DNA of 64,000 nt. Origin: Brevibacterium epidermidis NBRC 14811. Its GTDB lineage: Bacteria > Actinomycetota > Actinomycetes > Actinomycetales > Brevibacteriaceae. Position numbers and translations under genes: made by a program. Each line of letters begins with the position of its first letter. Position 1 is the first letter of the stretch. The notes below the pieces were generated by a model that saw only the letters and a program-made list of their open reading frames with translations, ran no database searches and was not told where the DNA came from. Where the stretch lies: NCBI RefSeq assembly GCF_001570805.1, contig NZ_BCSJ01000002.1:149946-213945 (forward strand). Direction: 5' to 3'. Positions 34,743-41,672 of this stretch are shown here, in pieces.

Positions 34743-35156
34743 ATGGCTGACGCACTCGATGAAGGACCCTTCTTCCACGGCACCCGTGCCGAACTCGCAC
34801 CCGGCGACCTGCTGACTGCGGGCTTCGCTTCGAACTACCGACCCGAAGTGACGATGAATCACATCTACTTCACGGCCCTGCCCGACGGTGCAGGATTGGC
34901 CGCCGAGGTGGCCGCCCTCAACGGCGGACAGCCGCACGTCTACGAGGTTGAACCCCTCGGTGACTACGACGACGACCCGAACGTCACGGACAAGAAGTTC
35001 CCCGGCAACCCCACTCGCTCCTTTCGCAGCACCGAACCCCTGCGCATCGTCCGCGAGGTCACCGACTGGAAGCGCCTGAGCGAGCAGGACCTGCGAATGT
35101 GGCGCGAACGCCTCGCCGCCATCCGTGAGGATGACAGCAAAGAGATCATCAACTGA
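34743..35156 (+). CDS. arr: NAD+-rifampin ADP-ribosyltransferase
   Basis: 137 residues, the normal Arr size. FFHGTRAELAPGDLLTAGFA, SNYRPEVTMNHIYFTAL, HVYEVEPLGDYDDDPNVTDK and KFPGNPTRSFRSTEPLRIV are the family blocks; the His in HGT and an Asp in the VEPLGDYDDDPN region belong to the catalytic set. Arr moves ADP-ribose from NAD+ to the C23 hydroxyl of rifamycins and inactivates them. Chromosomal Arr occurs widely in environmental actinobacteria. No strong ribosome site at ATG 34743. Composition is as the surrounding chromosome, so recent transfer is unlikely. Resistance in this strain is inferred only. Confidence 0.92.
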   Translation: MADALDEGPFFHGTRAELAPGDLLTAGFASNYRPEVTMNHIYFTALPDGAGLAAEVAALNGGQPHVYEVEPLGDYDDDPNVTDKKFPGNPTRSFRSTEPLRIVREVTDWKRLSEQDLRMWRERLAAIREDDSKEIIN

Positions 35157-35187
35157 CACCGCCGAGGCGGCACATCCCACTGCGCCT

Positions 35188-35205
35188 GCGAGGAGTCAAC
35201 CTCGC
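35188..35205. terminator. Hairpin between arr and the convergent carboxymuconolactone decarboxylase
   Basis: GCGAGG AGTCAA CCTCGC with 6-base GC-rich arms, 32 bases after the arr stop and 23 before the end of the opposing gene. An outer AGGCGGC/GCCGCCT pair (35165-35171, 35218-35224) could extend it. Confidence 0.45.
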
Positions 35206-35228
35206 TTCGCTCCGAAGGCCGCCTGGGC

Positions 35229-35699
35229 TCAGTCCTGCTTTGCTCCGAACACCGGGTGATCGCTGGCGATCGAGATGCGGTTGAACGCGTTGATGAGGAT
35301 CGTCGACCATTCGATCGCAGAGATCTGTTCGGTCGTCAGGTACTGCGCCACCTCAGCGGCGATCGCGTCCCGATCCTCCGTCTTGTCCAGCACGGTCAAC
35401 GACTCGGCCAGGGTCAGTGCCGCGAACTCCTGATCAGTGAAGATCTCGGCCTCGTGCCAGCTCGGCAGCACATCGAGCTTGAGCTGGGAGACGCCGGCCT
35501 TCCTGGCCGCCGGGGCATGGATGCTCAGGCAGGTGCGGCAGCCATTGATCTGCGAGACCCGAGTGTTGACGAGCTCGATGAGCGCATCGTCGAGACCCGC
35601 TTCGCGCGACGCCTTCCGCGAACTCGCGGCCGCCTGGGCCATCGCCTTGTAGTTCTCGGGGTGGATCTTGTCGATGAATGGTCGACTTGCGTTGCTCAT
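35229..35699 (-). CDS. Carboxymuconolactone decarboxylase family protein (AhpD-like)
   Basis: 156 residues from ATG 35699; GTG 35711 overlaps the upstream stop as GTGA and may be the true start. AhpD-like helical fold with the redox motif in VSQINGCRTCLSIHAPAARK: the CxxC and the His three residues later are the AhpD active site. Such proteins reduce peroxidases or detoxify peroxides; few are real decarboxylases. Last gene of a MarR-pirin-GNAT operon, consistent with an oxidative or electrophile stress response. Confidence 0.85.
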   Translation of the reverse strand: MSNASRPFIDKIHPENYKAMAQAAASSRKASREAGLDDALIELVNTRVSQINGCRTCLSIHAPAARKAGVSQLKLDVLPSWHEAEIFTDQEFAALTLAESLTVLDKTEDRDAIAAEVAQYLTTEQISAIEWSTILINAFNRISIASDHPVFGAKQD

Positions 35700-35707
35700 A
35701 CCCTCAC

Positions 35708-36082
35708 TCACGCCTGTCGCTTGACGATGTCGATATCGGCGCCCGTCGCATTGCGGAACCTGCCGCCCTGTGCCGCGTAGTCGTCGCCGGTCTCCTGCAG
35801 CTTCTTGACGAAGAGCGGGCAGACGGGCACGACGGTCACTCCGCGTTCGCGTGAGTCCTCGAGTGCCTCGGCGACGAGGATCTTCGATAACCCACGACCG
35901 CCGAACTGCTCGTCGACGACGGTGTGATGGAAGATGCGTTCGGTCTCCGCGTCGGGTCCGGGCAGGAAGAACGCGTGCCCGGCCACGGTCCCGTCGGCTA
36001 CGGCGATGTCATAGGACTGGCCGTCCTCGTTGAAGGTCACGGTCACCTCGGCGCCGGTCTTGTCTTCGAATGTCTTCGACAT
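35708..36082 (-). CDS. GNAT-family N-acetyltransferase (YidJ/GtnA-like, short)
   Basis: 124 residues, starting 12 bases after the pirin stop and overlapping the next start. Minimal GNAT fold: IFHHTVVDEQFGGRGLSKIL carries the acetyl-CoA pyrophosphate loop (QFGGRGLSKIL), and VVPVCPLFVKKLQETGD the last helix. This is the short YidJ-like GNAT type. Acceptor unknown. Translationally coupled to the carboxymuconolactone decarboxylase-like gene. Confidence 0.83.
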   Translation of the reverse strand: MSKTFEDKTGAEVTVTFNEDGQSYDIAVADGTVAGHAFFLPGPDAETERIFHHTVVDEQFGGRGLSKILVAEALEDSRERGVTVVPVCPLFVKKLQETGDDYAAQGGRFRNATGADIDIVKRQA

Positions 36083-36094
36083 GGTTAACGCTCC

Positions 36095-37138
36095 TTATTT
36101 CTGGACCTGCGGGGGCGGATTCCTCCGCGCTTTGATCGTGACGTCGGGCATCCTCGGTGCGGGGAGCCTGCCCATGCCATCGGCGTTCTGACCAGGACCG
36201 CCCTTGCCGACGTATCCCTCGACGGCGCCGAAGCGATCGCCTTCGGCCTGCCATTCCTCACGGTACCGGGCGATCTCCTCGTGGGTGCGGCCGAGGAAAT
36301 TCCACCACATGACGATCTCTTCGGTGAACGGTTCACCGCCGATGAGGATGAGCCGGCCGGGTTCGTCGCTGCGATTGGCGATGCGCAGCTCCTCGACGCC
36401 GATGCCCGTGTAGCCGATCGCCGCGACCGGCAGATCGACGTTCTCCAGTGCGATATCACCGGAATCGACGAGGAGGCCGTGCTCGAACCGCGGATCGACG
36501 GGCAGGTCGATGGTTGCGCCCGGATCGAGGCGTATCTCGACCCCGACCAGCGGGGTGTGCGTGTGCACCGGTGAGGAACCTTCGCCGAGGCGGCCGAGGA
36601 ATACGAGCATCTCCCCGCCGTCAAGCGACACCGGCTCGGGTTCGAAATGCTCGAATTCGCGTTCGGGCTGGTGGCGAGCGCCATCGGGCAGAGCCAGCCA
36701 CAGTTGGACGCCGTGCAGCGTCGTCGTGCCCTCGGTCGAGACTTCGGAATGGCAGATGCCGGCGCCTGCGGTCATGAGGTTGACTTCGCCGGGCAGGACG
36801 AGGCCCGCGTTTCCGCCGGAATCGATGTGTTGGATGGCGCCTTGGAACAACCAGCTGACGGTCTGCAATCCGGTGTGCGGGTGGGGTGCGACGTCCATTC
36901 CGCCGGTGACGGAGACGTCCGCCGGGCCGTAGTGGTCGACGAAGCACCACGGGCCGATGAGAGAACGCTGGCGCTGCGGGAGGGTCCGCCGCACGGTCAT
37001 CGCGCGGGGCCCACCCAGCGGCACGTCGCGGGAGGTGATGATCTCGACTGGGGAACGTCCCTGCTGGTCGCAGGAGGGCCCGGGCAGTCCCCCGGCCTTG
37101 CAGACTACCTGCTCGGGACGGGTCTCAACGTTGCTCAT
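36095..37138 (-). CDS. Pirin family protein
   Basis: 347 residues. Bicupin pirin fold: DVAPHPHTGLQTVSWLFQGA and GICHSEVSTEGTTTLHGVQL hold the metal-binding His-x-His, His and Glu. The C-terminal half has the second cupin (GGEPFTEEIVMWWNFLGRT). A 25-residue N-terminal extension with two Cys (VCKAGGLPGPSCDQQ) is unusual. Some bacterial pirins oxidise quercetin, others act on pyruvate dehydrogenase or are redox sensors. Position downstream of MarR suggests induction by electrophiles or phenolics. Confidence 0.88.
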   Translation of the reverse strand: MSNVETRPEQVVCKAGGLPGPSCDQQGRSPVEIITSRDVPLGGPRAMTVRRTLPQRQRSLIGPWCFVDHYGPADVSVTGGMDVAPHPHTGLQTVSWLFQGAIQHIDSGGNAGLVLPGEVNLMTAGAGICHSEVSTEGTTTLHGVQLWLALPDGARHQPEREFEHFEPEPVSLDGGEMLVFLGRLGEGSSPVHTHTPLVGVEIRLDPGATIDLPVDPRFEHGLLVDSGDIALENVDLPVAAIGYTGIGVEELRIANRSDEPGRLILIGGEPFTEEIVMWWNFLGRTHEEIARYREEWQAEGDRFGAVEGYVGKGGPGQNADGMGRLPAPRMPDVTIKARRNPPPQVQK

Positions 37139-37221
37139 GGCCTCAGCCTAGCCGTCTTCGACAGGCGCGGGGAGGGGCGGCGGCAGGCCCCCTTGACCGC
37201 TGGCTGAGCTTTGTGAGTCAG

Positions 37222-37683
37222 CTACCCCACCGGGCAGATCTTGGACACGAGCTCGAAGATTTCCTCCGCCTCGGCGTCGGTGACATCGGAGAATCCGGAG
37301 AAGATGATCTCCGCATTCGTCTCGGCCGCCTCGGCGCAGAGCTTCTGCCCCGCCTCGGTGAGGGCGACGAGTACCCCGCGGTGGTCTTCCGGGTCGGCTG
37401 CCTGGGTCACGAGCCCGCGCCCCTCGAGTTTGCCGAGCAGACGGCTGAGCGCACTGCGGCTCATCACCAGACTGCGCAACAGGTCGCGCTGCCTGACCTG
37501 CGCCGAGGTCGACGCATTAATGAGCACATCGAATTGATTGGCGCTGAGCCCATGGCGGGTCCGGAACTCGTGTTCGAACCGCGTCATGAAGTCCTGATAC
37601 TTCTCCATCATCAGGCGCCAGGCCGCGATCTTGATCGGGCCGTTCTGCCTGATCATGCTGCTGACGGGAGTCGTCTCTTCCAT
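37222..37683 (-). CDS. MarR-family transcriptional regulator
   Basis: 153 residues. Winged helix: HGLSANQFDVLINASTSAQV, RQRDLLRSLVMSRSALSRLL, GKLEGRGLVTQAADPEDHRG, VLVALTEAGQKL. The DxR of the wing is present (DPEDHRG). No Cys in the N-terminal dimer helix, so it is not an OhrR-type thiol sensor; a small phenolic ligand is more usual. First gene of the operon with pirin, GNAT and AhpD-like genes. A perfect operator lies 49 bases upstream, so autorepression is likely. Confidence 0.87.
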   Translation of the reverse strand: MEETTPVSSMIRQNGPIKIAAWRLMMEKYQDFMTRFEHEFRTRHGLSANQFDVLINASTSAQVRQRDLLRSLVMSRSALSRLLGKLEGRGLVTQAADPEDHRGVLVALTEAGQKLCAEAAETNAEIIFSGFSDVTDAEAEEIFELVSKICPVG

Positions 37684-37731
37684 CTGCCTGTCTCTCCCTC
37701 ACGAACTGCCATCCGATGTGTCGGCCGGCAC

Positions 37732-37753
37732 TTTTGTTGCACCGTCAACAAAA
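37732..37753. promoter_or_regulatory. MarR operator
   Basis: TTTTGTTG (37732-37739) and CAACAAAA (37746-37753) are perfect arms around CACCGT. The TTGTTG-N6-CAACAA form is a common MarR site and it lies directly upstream of the marR-pirin operon. Confidence 0.7.
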
Positions 37754-37836
37754 TCGTAGTTCAATGTTGTACCTGGCCCTGAGTTAACAGGCCACGTCGA
37801 CGATCCCCTCGTCGAAGTACCGGAGTATCCCCTACG

Positions 37837-37898
37837 TACCCCCGGCAATCACGGATGAAGACGCTCTCCCCACGGCCCTTCATCACGCGCCGGGGGTA
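37837..37898 (-). terminator. Long hairpin downstream of the TRAP operon
   Basis: Outer arms TACCCCCGGC (37837-37846) and its complement (37889-37898) enclose inner arms GATGAAG (37854-37860) and CTTCATC (37878-37884). It lies 87 bases past the TRAP permease stop in the 301-base gap to marR. The gap holds nothing else besides this and the MarR operator. Confidence 0.5.
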
Positions 37899-37984
37899 TC
37901 GTATTGCCTCCTGCGCCTGAAGCTGACCTCGCAGGCGAAACGCCTGCACCGAACGGCGAAGCGGCGCTCGGCCCAGCGGTCGGT

Positions 37985-39946
37985 TCAGATCTCCCGCAGA
38001 TGCAGCCTCCCCTGACGTCTGGCCATGAACATCGCCACGCCGATTGCGGCGAGTGCCGCGACTGCGCCGATGAGGTCGAGCACATAGTCGGGAGTGACCA
38101 GACCGATCGCTCCGAGCGCCAGTACGATGCGCAGCCAGATCGGCAGCGGAACGAACAGGTGCCCTTCGGCAGCGACCGCGAGCAGCGCGACCCCGATGAG
38201 CAGAATGACTGCGGCCCTCACCGTGTCCGCCGCGGTGCCGTCAAGCATGAGCAGCTCGGGTTGATAGACGAAGACGAAGGGCACGATGATCCCGCCGAGC
38301 GCCAGACGCATCGCGAGGAAACCTGTCCGCATCGGACTGCCGCCCGAGAGACCGGCCGCCGCGAAGGCTGCCAGTGCCACTGGCGGGGTGATATTGGCGA
38401 AGAGCCCGAAGTAGAAGACGAACAGATGCGCAGCCAGGGGCGCGACGTCGAGCTGAACAAGTGCGGGGGCTGCCATCGTAGCGACGATGATGTATGCCGG
38501 AATCGACGGCAATCCCATTCCGAGGATGATGCAGGCCACGGCAGTCATCAGGAGGGTCGGCAGGAGGAGACCACCACCGATGGTGACGATAGTCCCCGCC
38601 AGTTTGACGCCGAAACCGGTCTGAGTGGCGACGCCGACGATGATGCCCACACATGCACAGGCCACCGCCACGGACACTGCGGTCAGCGCCCCGTCGCGCA
38701 GGGCGTGGACGATGTCGAGCAGCGACATCCGAGTGCTCTTGCGCACCATCGCCGCGGCGATCGTGACAAAGATCGTCGTCACGGCCGCGAAGAGGATCGT
38801 CGTCCCGGAGAAGAAGAGCATGTAGAGCAGGAACAGCAGCGGCAGCAGCAGGTGCCCCCGTTCCTTGATCACGTCCATCACTGCCGGCAGGTTCTCTCTG
38901 CTGATGCCGCGCAGCCCCTGACTCGTGGCACGCAGGTGCACCTGGATAAGAATGCCGAGGTAGTACAGGACGGCCGGAATGATGGCGACGAGGACGATCT
39001 GCGTGTACGGAATTCCGAGAGTCTCGGCCATGATGAAAGCCGCAGCGCCCATGATCGGTGGCATGATCTGACCACCCACCGAGGCTGCCGACTCGACAGC
39101 ACCGGCGAAGTTGCGCTGGTACCCCACCCGTTTCATCATCGGAATCGTGAAGGCCCCGGTGGTGACGACATTGGCGATCGCCGAGCCGTTGATCGACCCG
39201 AGGAATCCGGAGGCGAGCACCGCGACCTTCGCCGGACCGCCGCGCGCCTGTCCGGCCAGGGCCATGGCGATGTCATTGAAGAACTGCCCCATCCCCGACT
39301 TCTGCAGGATGGCGCCGAAGAGGATGAACAGGAAGATGTAGGTCGAGGACACACCGATGGCCGTGGAGAAGATACCTTCGGTCGACTCGTACATGAAGGT
39401 CACGATCCGGTCGAGGTCATAGCCGCGGTGCCGGAAGAGGCCGGGCATCGACCGGCCGTAATAGTCGTAGACGATGAAGAGCACGGCGAGGATCGGCAGG
39501 ATCAGACCGGTGACCCGTCGAGCGGCCTCGAGGACGAGAACGAGGCAGAGCACGGAGAAGACGACGTCGATGGTCTCGAATCGGCCGCCGCTGACGGTCA
39601 GGCGATCGAAGACCACGGCGAGGTAGACGGCGATAGCGATGGAGCCGGCGATGGCCAGCCAATCGAACCACGGCGGGGTCGAACGCGTCTCGCGGAGGCG
39701 GAAGCGCTGAACCGCGAAGCAGAGGACGAGGATCGCGCCGACGTGGATGCCGCGATGAACCAGGGTCGGCGGCCCTCCGAAGAGGGCGTAGTAGATCTGG
39801 TAGAGGGAGAGGCCGACAGCGAATACGGTCAGCGGCAGCGCCCACTTCGTTGACCAGATGTCGCGTGTGCGCGATTCGCGATCGTACTTCTCCACCGTTT
39901 CGATCGACTCCGGGCCCGGAGCCTCGGCGGGCAATGAGTTCGTCAT
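37985..39946 (-). CDS. TRAP transporter fused permease (DctQM-like), TAXI type
   Basis: 653 residues, about 16-18 membrane segments. The N-terminal 4-5 helices correspond to the small subunit (WALPLTVFAVGLSLYQIYYA) and the rest to the large permease (GSINGSAIANVVTTGAFTIP; GGQIMPPIMGAAAFIMAETL; FYFGLFANITPPVALAAFAA). Such fusions pair with TAXI solute-binding proteins. Secondary transport driven by ion gradients imports organic acids such as glutamate or C4-dicarboxylates. The operon order is TAXI, DUF1850, permease. GGAGA lies nine bases before the ATG at 39946. Confidence 0.93.
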   Translation of the reverse strand: MTNSLPAEAPGPESIETVEKYDRESRTRDIWSTKWALPLTVFAVGLSLYQIYYALFGGPPTLVHRGIHVGAILVLCFAVQRFRLRETRSTPPWFDWLAIAGSIAIAVYLAVVFDRLTVSGGRFETIDVVFSVLCLVLVLEAARRVTGLILPILAVLFIVYDYYGRSMPGLFRHRGYDLDRIVTFMYESTEGIFSTAIGVSSTYIFLFILFGAILQKSGMGQFFNDIAMALAGQARGGPAKVAVLASGFLGSINGSAIANVVTTGAFTIPMMKRVGYQRNFAGAVESAASVGGQIMPPIMGAAAFIMAETLGIPYTQIVLVAIIPAVLYYLGILIQVHLRATSQGLRGISRENLPAVMDVIKERGHLLLPLLFLLYMLFFSGTTILFAAVTTIFVTIAAAMVRKSTRMSLLDIVHALRDGALTAVSVAVACACVGIIVGVATQTGFGVKLAGTIVTIGGGLLLPTLLMTAVACIILGMGLPSIPAYIIVATMAAPALVQLDVAPLAAHLFVFYFGLFANITPPVALAAFAAAGLSGGSPMRTGFLAMRLALGGIIVPFVFVYQPELLMLDGTAADTVRAAVILLIGVALLAVAAEGHLFVPLPIWLRIVLALGAIGLVTPDYVLDLIGAVAALAAIGVAMFMARRQGRLHLREI

Positions 39947-39951
39947 AGTAT

Positions 39952-40431
39952 TCAGTCTCCGATCAGGATCATCTCGGCGCGGACATGGTGGCCGATCGCC
40001 CGAGTCGGCAGCAGGAGTTCGCCGTTGAAGTAGATCCGGTGGTGGACGCGGTGTGAGTGGATCCAGCGCACTGCGGGGAAGCGCTCATCGAGGCCGCAGA
40101 GCCGGACCATGTCGCCGTCGAGCTCGGTCTGCGGGGCCTCGAACGGGGTACCCGCACCCATCAGCGACAGTTCGGTGCAGTCGAGGACGAGCTCGTCGCC
40201 GTCGGCCCGGTAGTACTCCCACCAGGGGGTCTTGTCGACCGAGTGCATCCACGTCATCGCCACCTCGTCGTCGCTGTCGATGGGCACCGACCGGTACACC
40301 CGGTCACCCGGTTCCTGCTGTCGGATGACCAACCGCCTCGGTGCGGGACCGGACATCGACGTCGGAACGGCGATGCCCAGCCCCACCGTGGTGGCGAGCG
40401 TAAGAGCCGCCCGGCGGGTCAGGCTCGAAAT
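39952..40431 (-). CDS. DUF1850 protein of the TRAP operon, probably starting at ATT
   Basis: The DUF1850 core is clear: DDEVAMTWMHSVDKTPWWEY, FEAPQTELDGDMVRLCGLDE, HSHRVHHRIYFNGELLLP. DUF1850 genes usually sit in TAXI-TRAP operons. The nearest standard start, GTG 40386, lies inside a signal-peptide-like helix. In frame upstream and without stops lie 15 codons that complete it: SSLTRRAALTLATTVGLGIA with twin Arg. The only start-like codon between the previous stop (40435) and GTG is ATT at 40431, three bases after that stop, with AGGG nine bases before it. So translation may be coupled and begin at ATT. With GTG 40386 the protein would be 144 residues and lack its signal. Confidence 0.75.
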   Translation of the reverse strand: MSSLTRRAALTLATTVGLGIAVPTSMSGPAPRRLVIRQQEPGDRVYRSVPIDSDDEVAMTWMHSVDKTPWWEYYRADGDELVLDCTELSLMGAGTPFEAPQTELDGDMVRLCGLDERFPAVRWIHSHRVHHRIYFNGELLLPTRAIGHHVRAEMILIGD

Positions 40432-40434
40432 GGC

Positions 40435-41430
40435 TCAGCCCTGTTCGTCGAAGTACTTCTTCGCGCCGGGGGCGAGTTCGCTCACGGGCACGTCCTGCGC
40501 GTTGTCCACGGTGATGTCCTTCGCCGCGCTGTGCGAGCTCTGGACCTTGTCGATGTTGTCGAACAGGGTCTTCGTGATGTCATAGACGGCGTCCTCGCTG
40601 AGCGAGGGGCTGACCACAAGGAGGTTGGGGATCGTCAGGGTCTGCGCGGCTTCGCTGTCGCCGTAGGTCCCGGCTGGGACCTCGCCTTCGCCGAAGTAGT
40701 CGTATTCGGACAGCAGCTTCTCCCGTCCGTCGCCGGTGAATGGGACGACCTTGACGTCGTCGCTGGTCGCGAGGTCGGTGACCGCAGAGTTCGGCAGACC
40801 GCTGGTGACGAATGCAGCGTCGAGCTGTCCGTTGCGCATCTGGTCGACCGCCTCGGCGTAGGGCAGGTAGTCGGCGCTGAAGTCGTCGTAGCTGAGCCCG
40901 TAGGCGTCGACGACGGTCCGAGCGTTGAGCTCGACGCCGGAGTTCTGATCGCCGACGGAGACCGACTTGCCCTTGATGTCCTCGATCGAGTCGATGCCCG
41001 AGCCTTCGATGGTCACAAGCTGGACGTACTGGTCGTAGAGGTTGGCGACGACGGGCAGGGAGTCGATCTGCTTGCCGTCGAAGGCTCCCTCGCCGGCCAG
41101 GGCCTGGTCGACCGCGTCGCCCTGGGTGAAGGCGAGTTCCGCTCCCCCGTCCTGGATGAGGGTGAGGTTCTCCACCGAGGCACCCGTCGACTGCACGGAG
41201 GTGTCGGCGCCGAGTTCGTCGGCGAGGATCTCCGACATCGTGGCTCCGACCTGGTAATACACGCCTGAGGAACCGCCGGTGGCGATCGTGATGAAGTCGG
41301 CGCTCTGCTCACCGCCCTCTCCGCTCTCACCTCCTCCTCCGCCTCCGCCGCAAGCGGAAGCCAACAGGGTCACGGCCGCGATTCCTGCGGCTGCTGCGAG
41401 AGTGCGGGGTCGGCGAAGAGTGCGCGTCAT
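40435..41430 (-). CDS. TAXI-family TRAP solute-binding lipoprotein
   Basis: 331 residues from ATG 41430, with GAAGGAG upstream. A lipoprotein signal (RPRTLAAAAGIAAVTLLASA then Cys) is followed by a glycine linker, so the mature protein is anchored outside the membrane. TAXI family blocks: FITIATGGSSGVYYQVGATM, ASVENLTLIQDGGAELAFTQ, DAAFVTSGLPNSAVTDLA. It binds the substrate and delivers it to the fused permease at 37985. Ligand unknown; TAXI proteins are poorly characterised, glutamate being one reported ligand. A dyad at 41447-41461 lies just upstream of the start. Confidence 0.92.
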   Translation of the reverse strand: MTRTLRRPRTLAAAAGIAAVTLLASACGGGGGGGESGEGGEQSADFITIATGGSSGVYYQVGATMSEILADELGADTSVQSTGASVENLTLIQDGGAELAFTQGDAVDQALAGEGAFDGKQIDSLPVVANLYDQYVQLVTIEGSGIDSIEDIKGKSVSVGDQNSGVELNARTVVDAYGLSYDDFSADYLPYAEAVDQMRNGQLDAAFVTSGLPNSAVTDLATSDDVKVVPFTGDGREKLLSEYDYFGEGEVPAGTYGDSEAAQTLTIPNLLVVSPSLSEDAVYDITKTLFDNIDKVQSSHSAAKDITVDNAQDVPVSELAPGAKKYFDEQG

Positions 41431-41446
41431 TGTGTTCTCCTTCGAA

Positions 41447-41461
41447 ACCTGATGATCAGGT
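41447..41461. promoter_or_regulatory. Inverted repeat before the TAXI gene
   Basis: ACCTGATGATCAGGT: perfect 6-base arms, 17 bases before the TAXI ATG, between promoter and ribosome site. A second smaller dyad ATTGC GTGA GCAAT lies at 41466-41479. Candidate operator for control of solute uptake. Confidence 0.45.
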
Positions 41462-41672
41462 GACAATTGCGTGAGCAATACCTACGTACTGCACCCTAGA
41501 GGAACACCGTGACCATCGCCACAGCCGACCACTGCGCAGGACGGATTGTGATCAATCCGTTTCCCCGATGCGTCGACAGCCCGGGCGACGAAGCCGCCTC
41601 CACCCAGAACTTCATCATCAGACTGCCGCTCTGTCCGCCGCCGCAATTGCGATGCTGCCGCTGGGGCGCTGC

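Noticed and set aside
35229..35699. True carboxymuconolactone decarboxylase
   Set aside because: The CxxC-x3-His motif and operon context fit AhpD-like redox proteins rather than the aromatic pathway enzyme.
37904..39853. Long open frame on the plus strand opposite the TRAP permease (about 650 residues)
   Set aside because: The composition is extremely Arg/Glu/Asp/His/Gly-rich with no fold pattern, as expected for the reverse frame of a high-GC membrane protein. The minus-strand gene has clear TRAP blocks.
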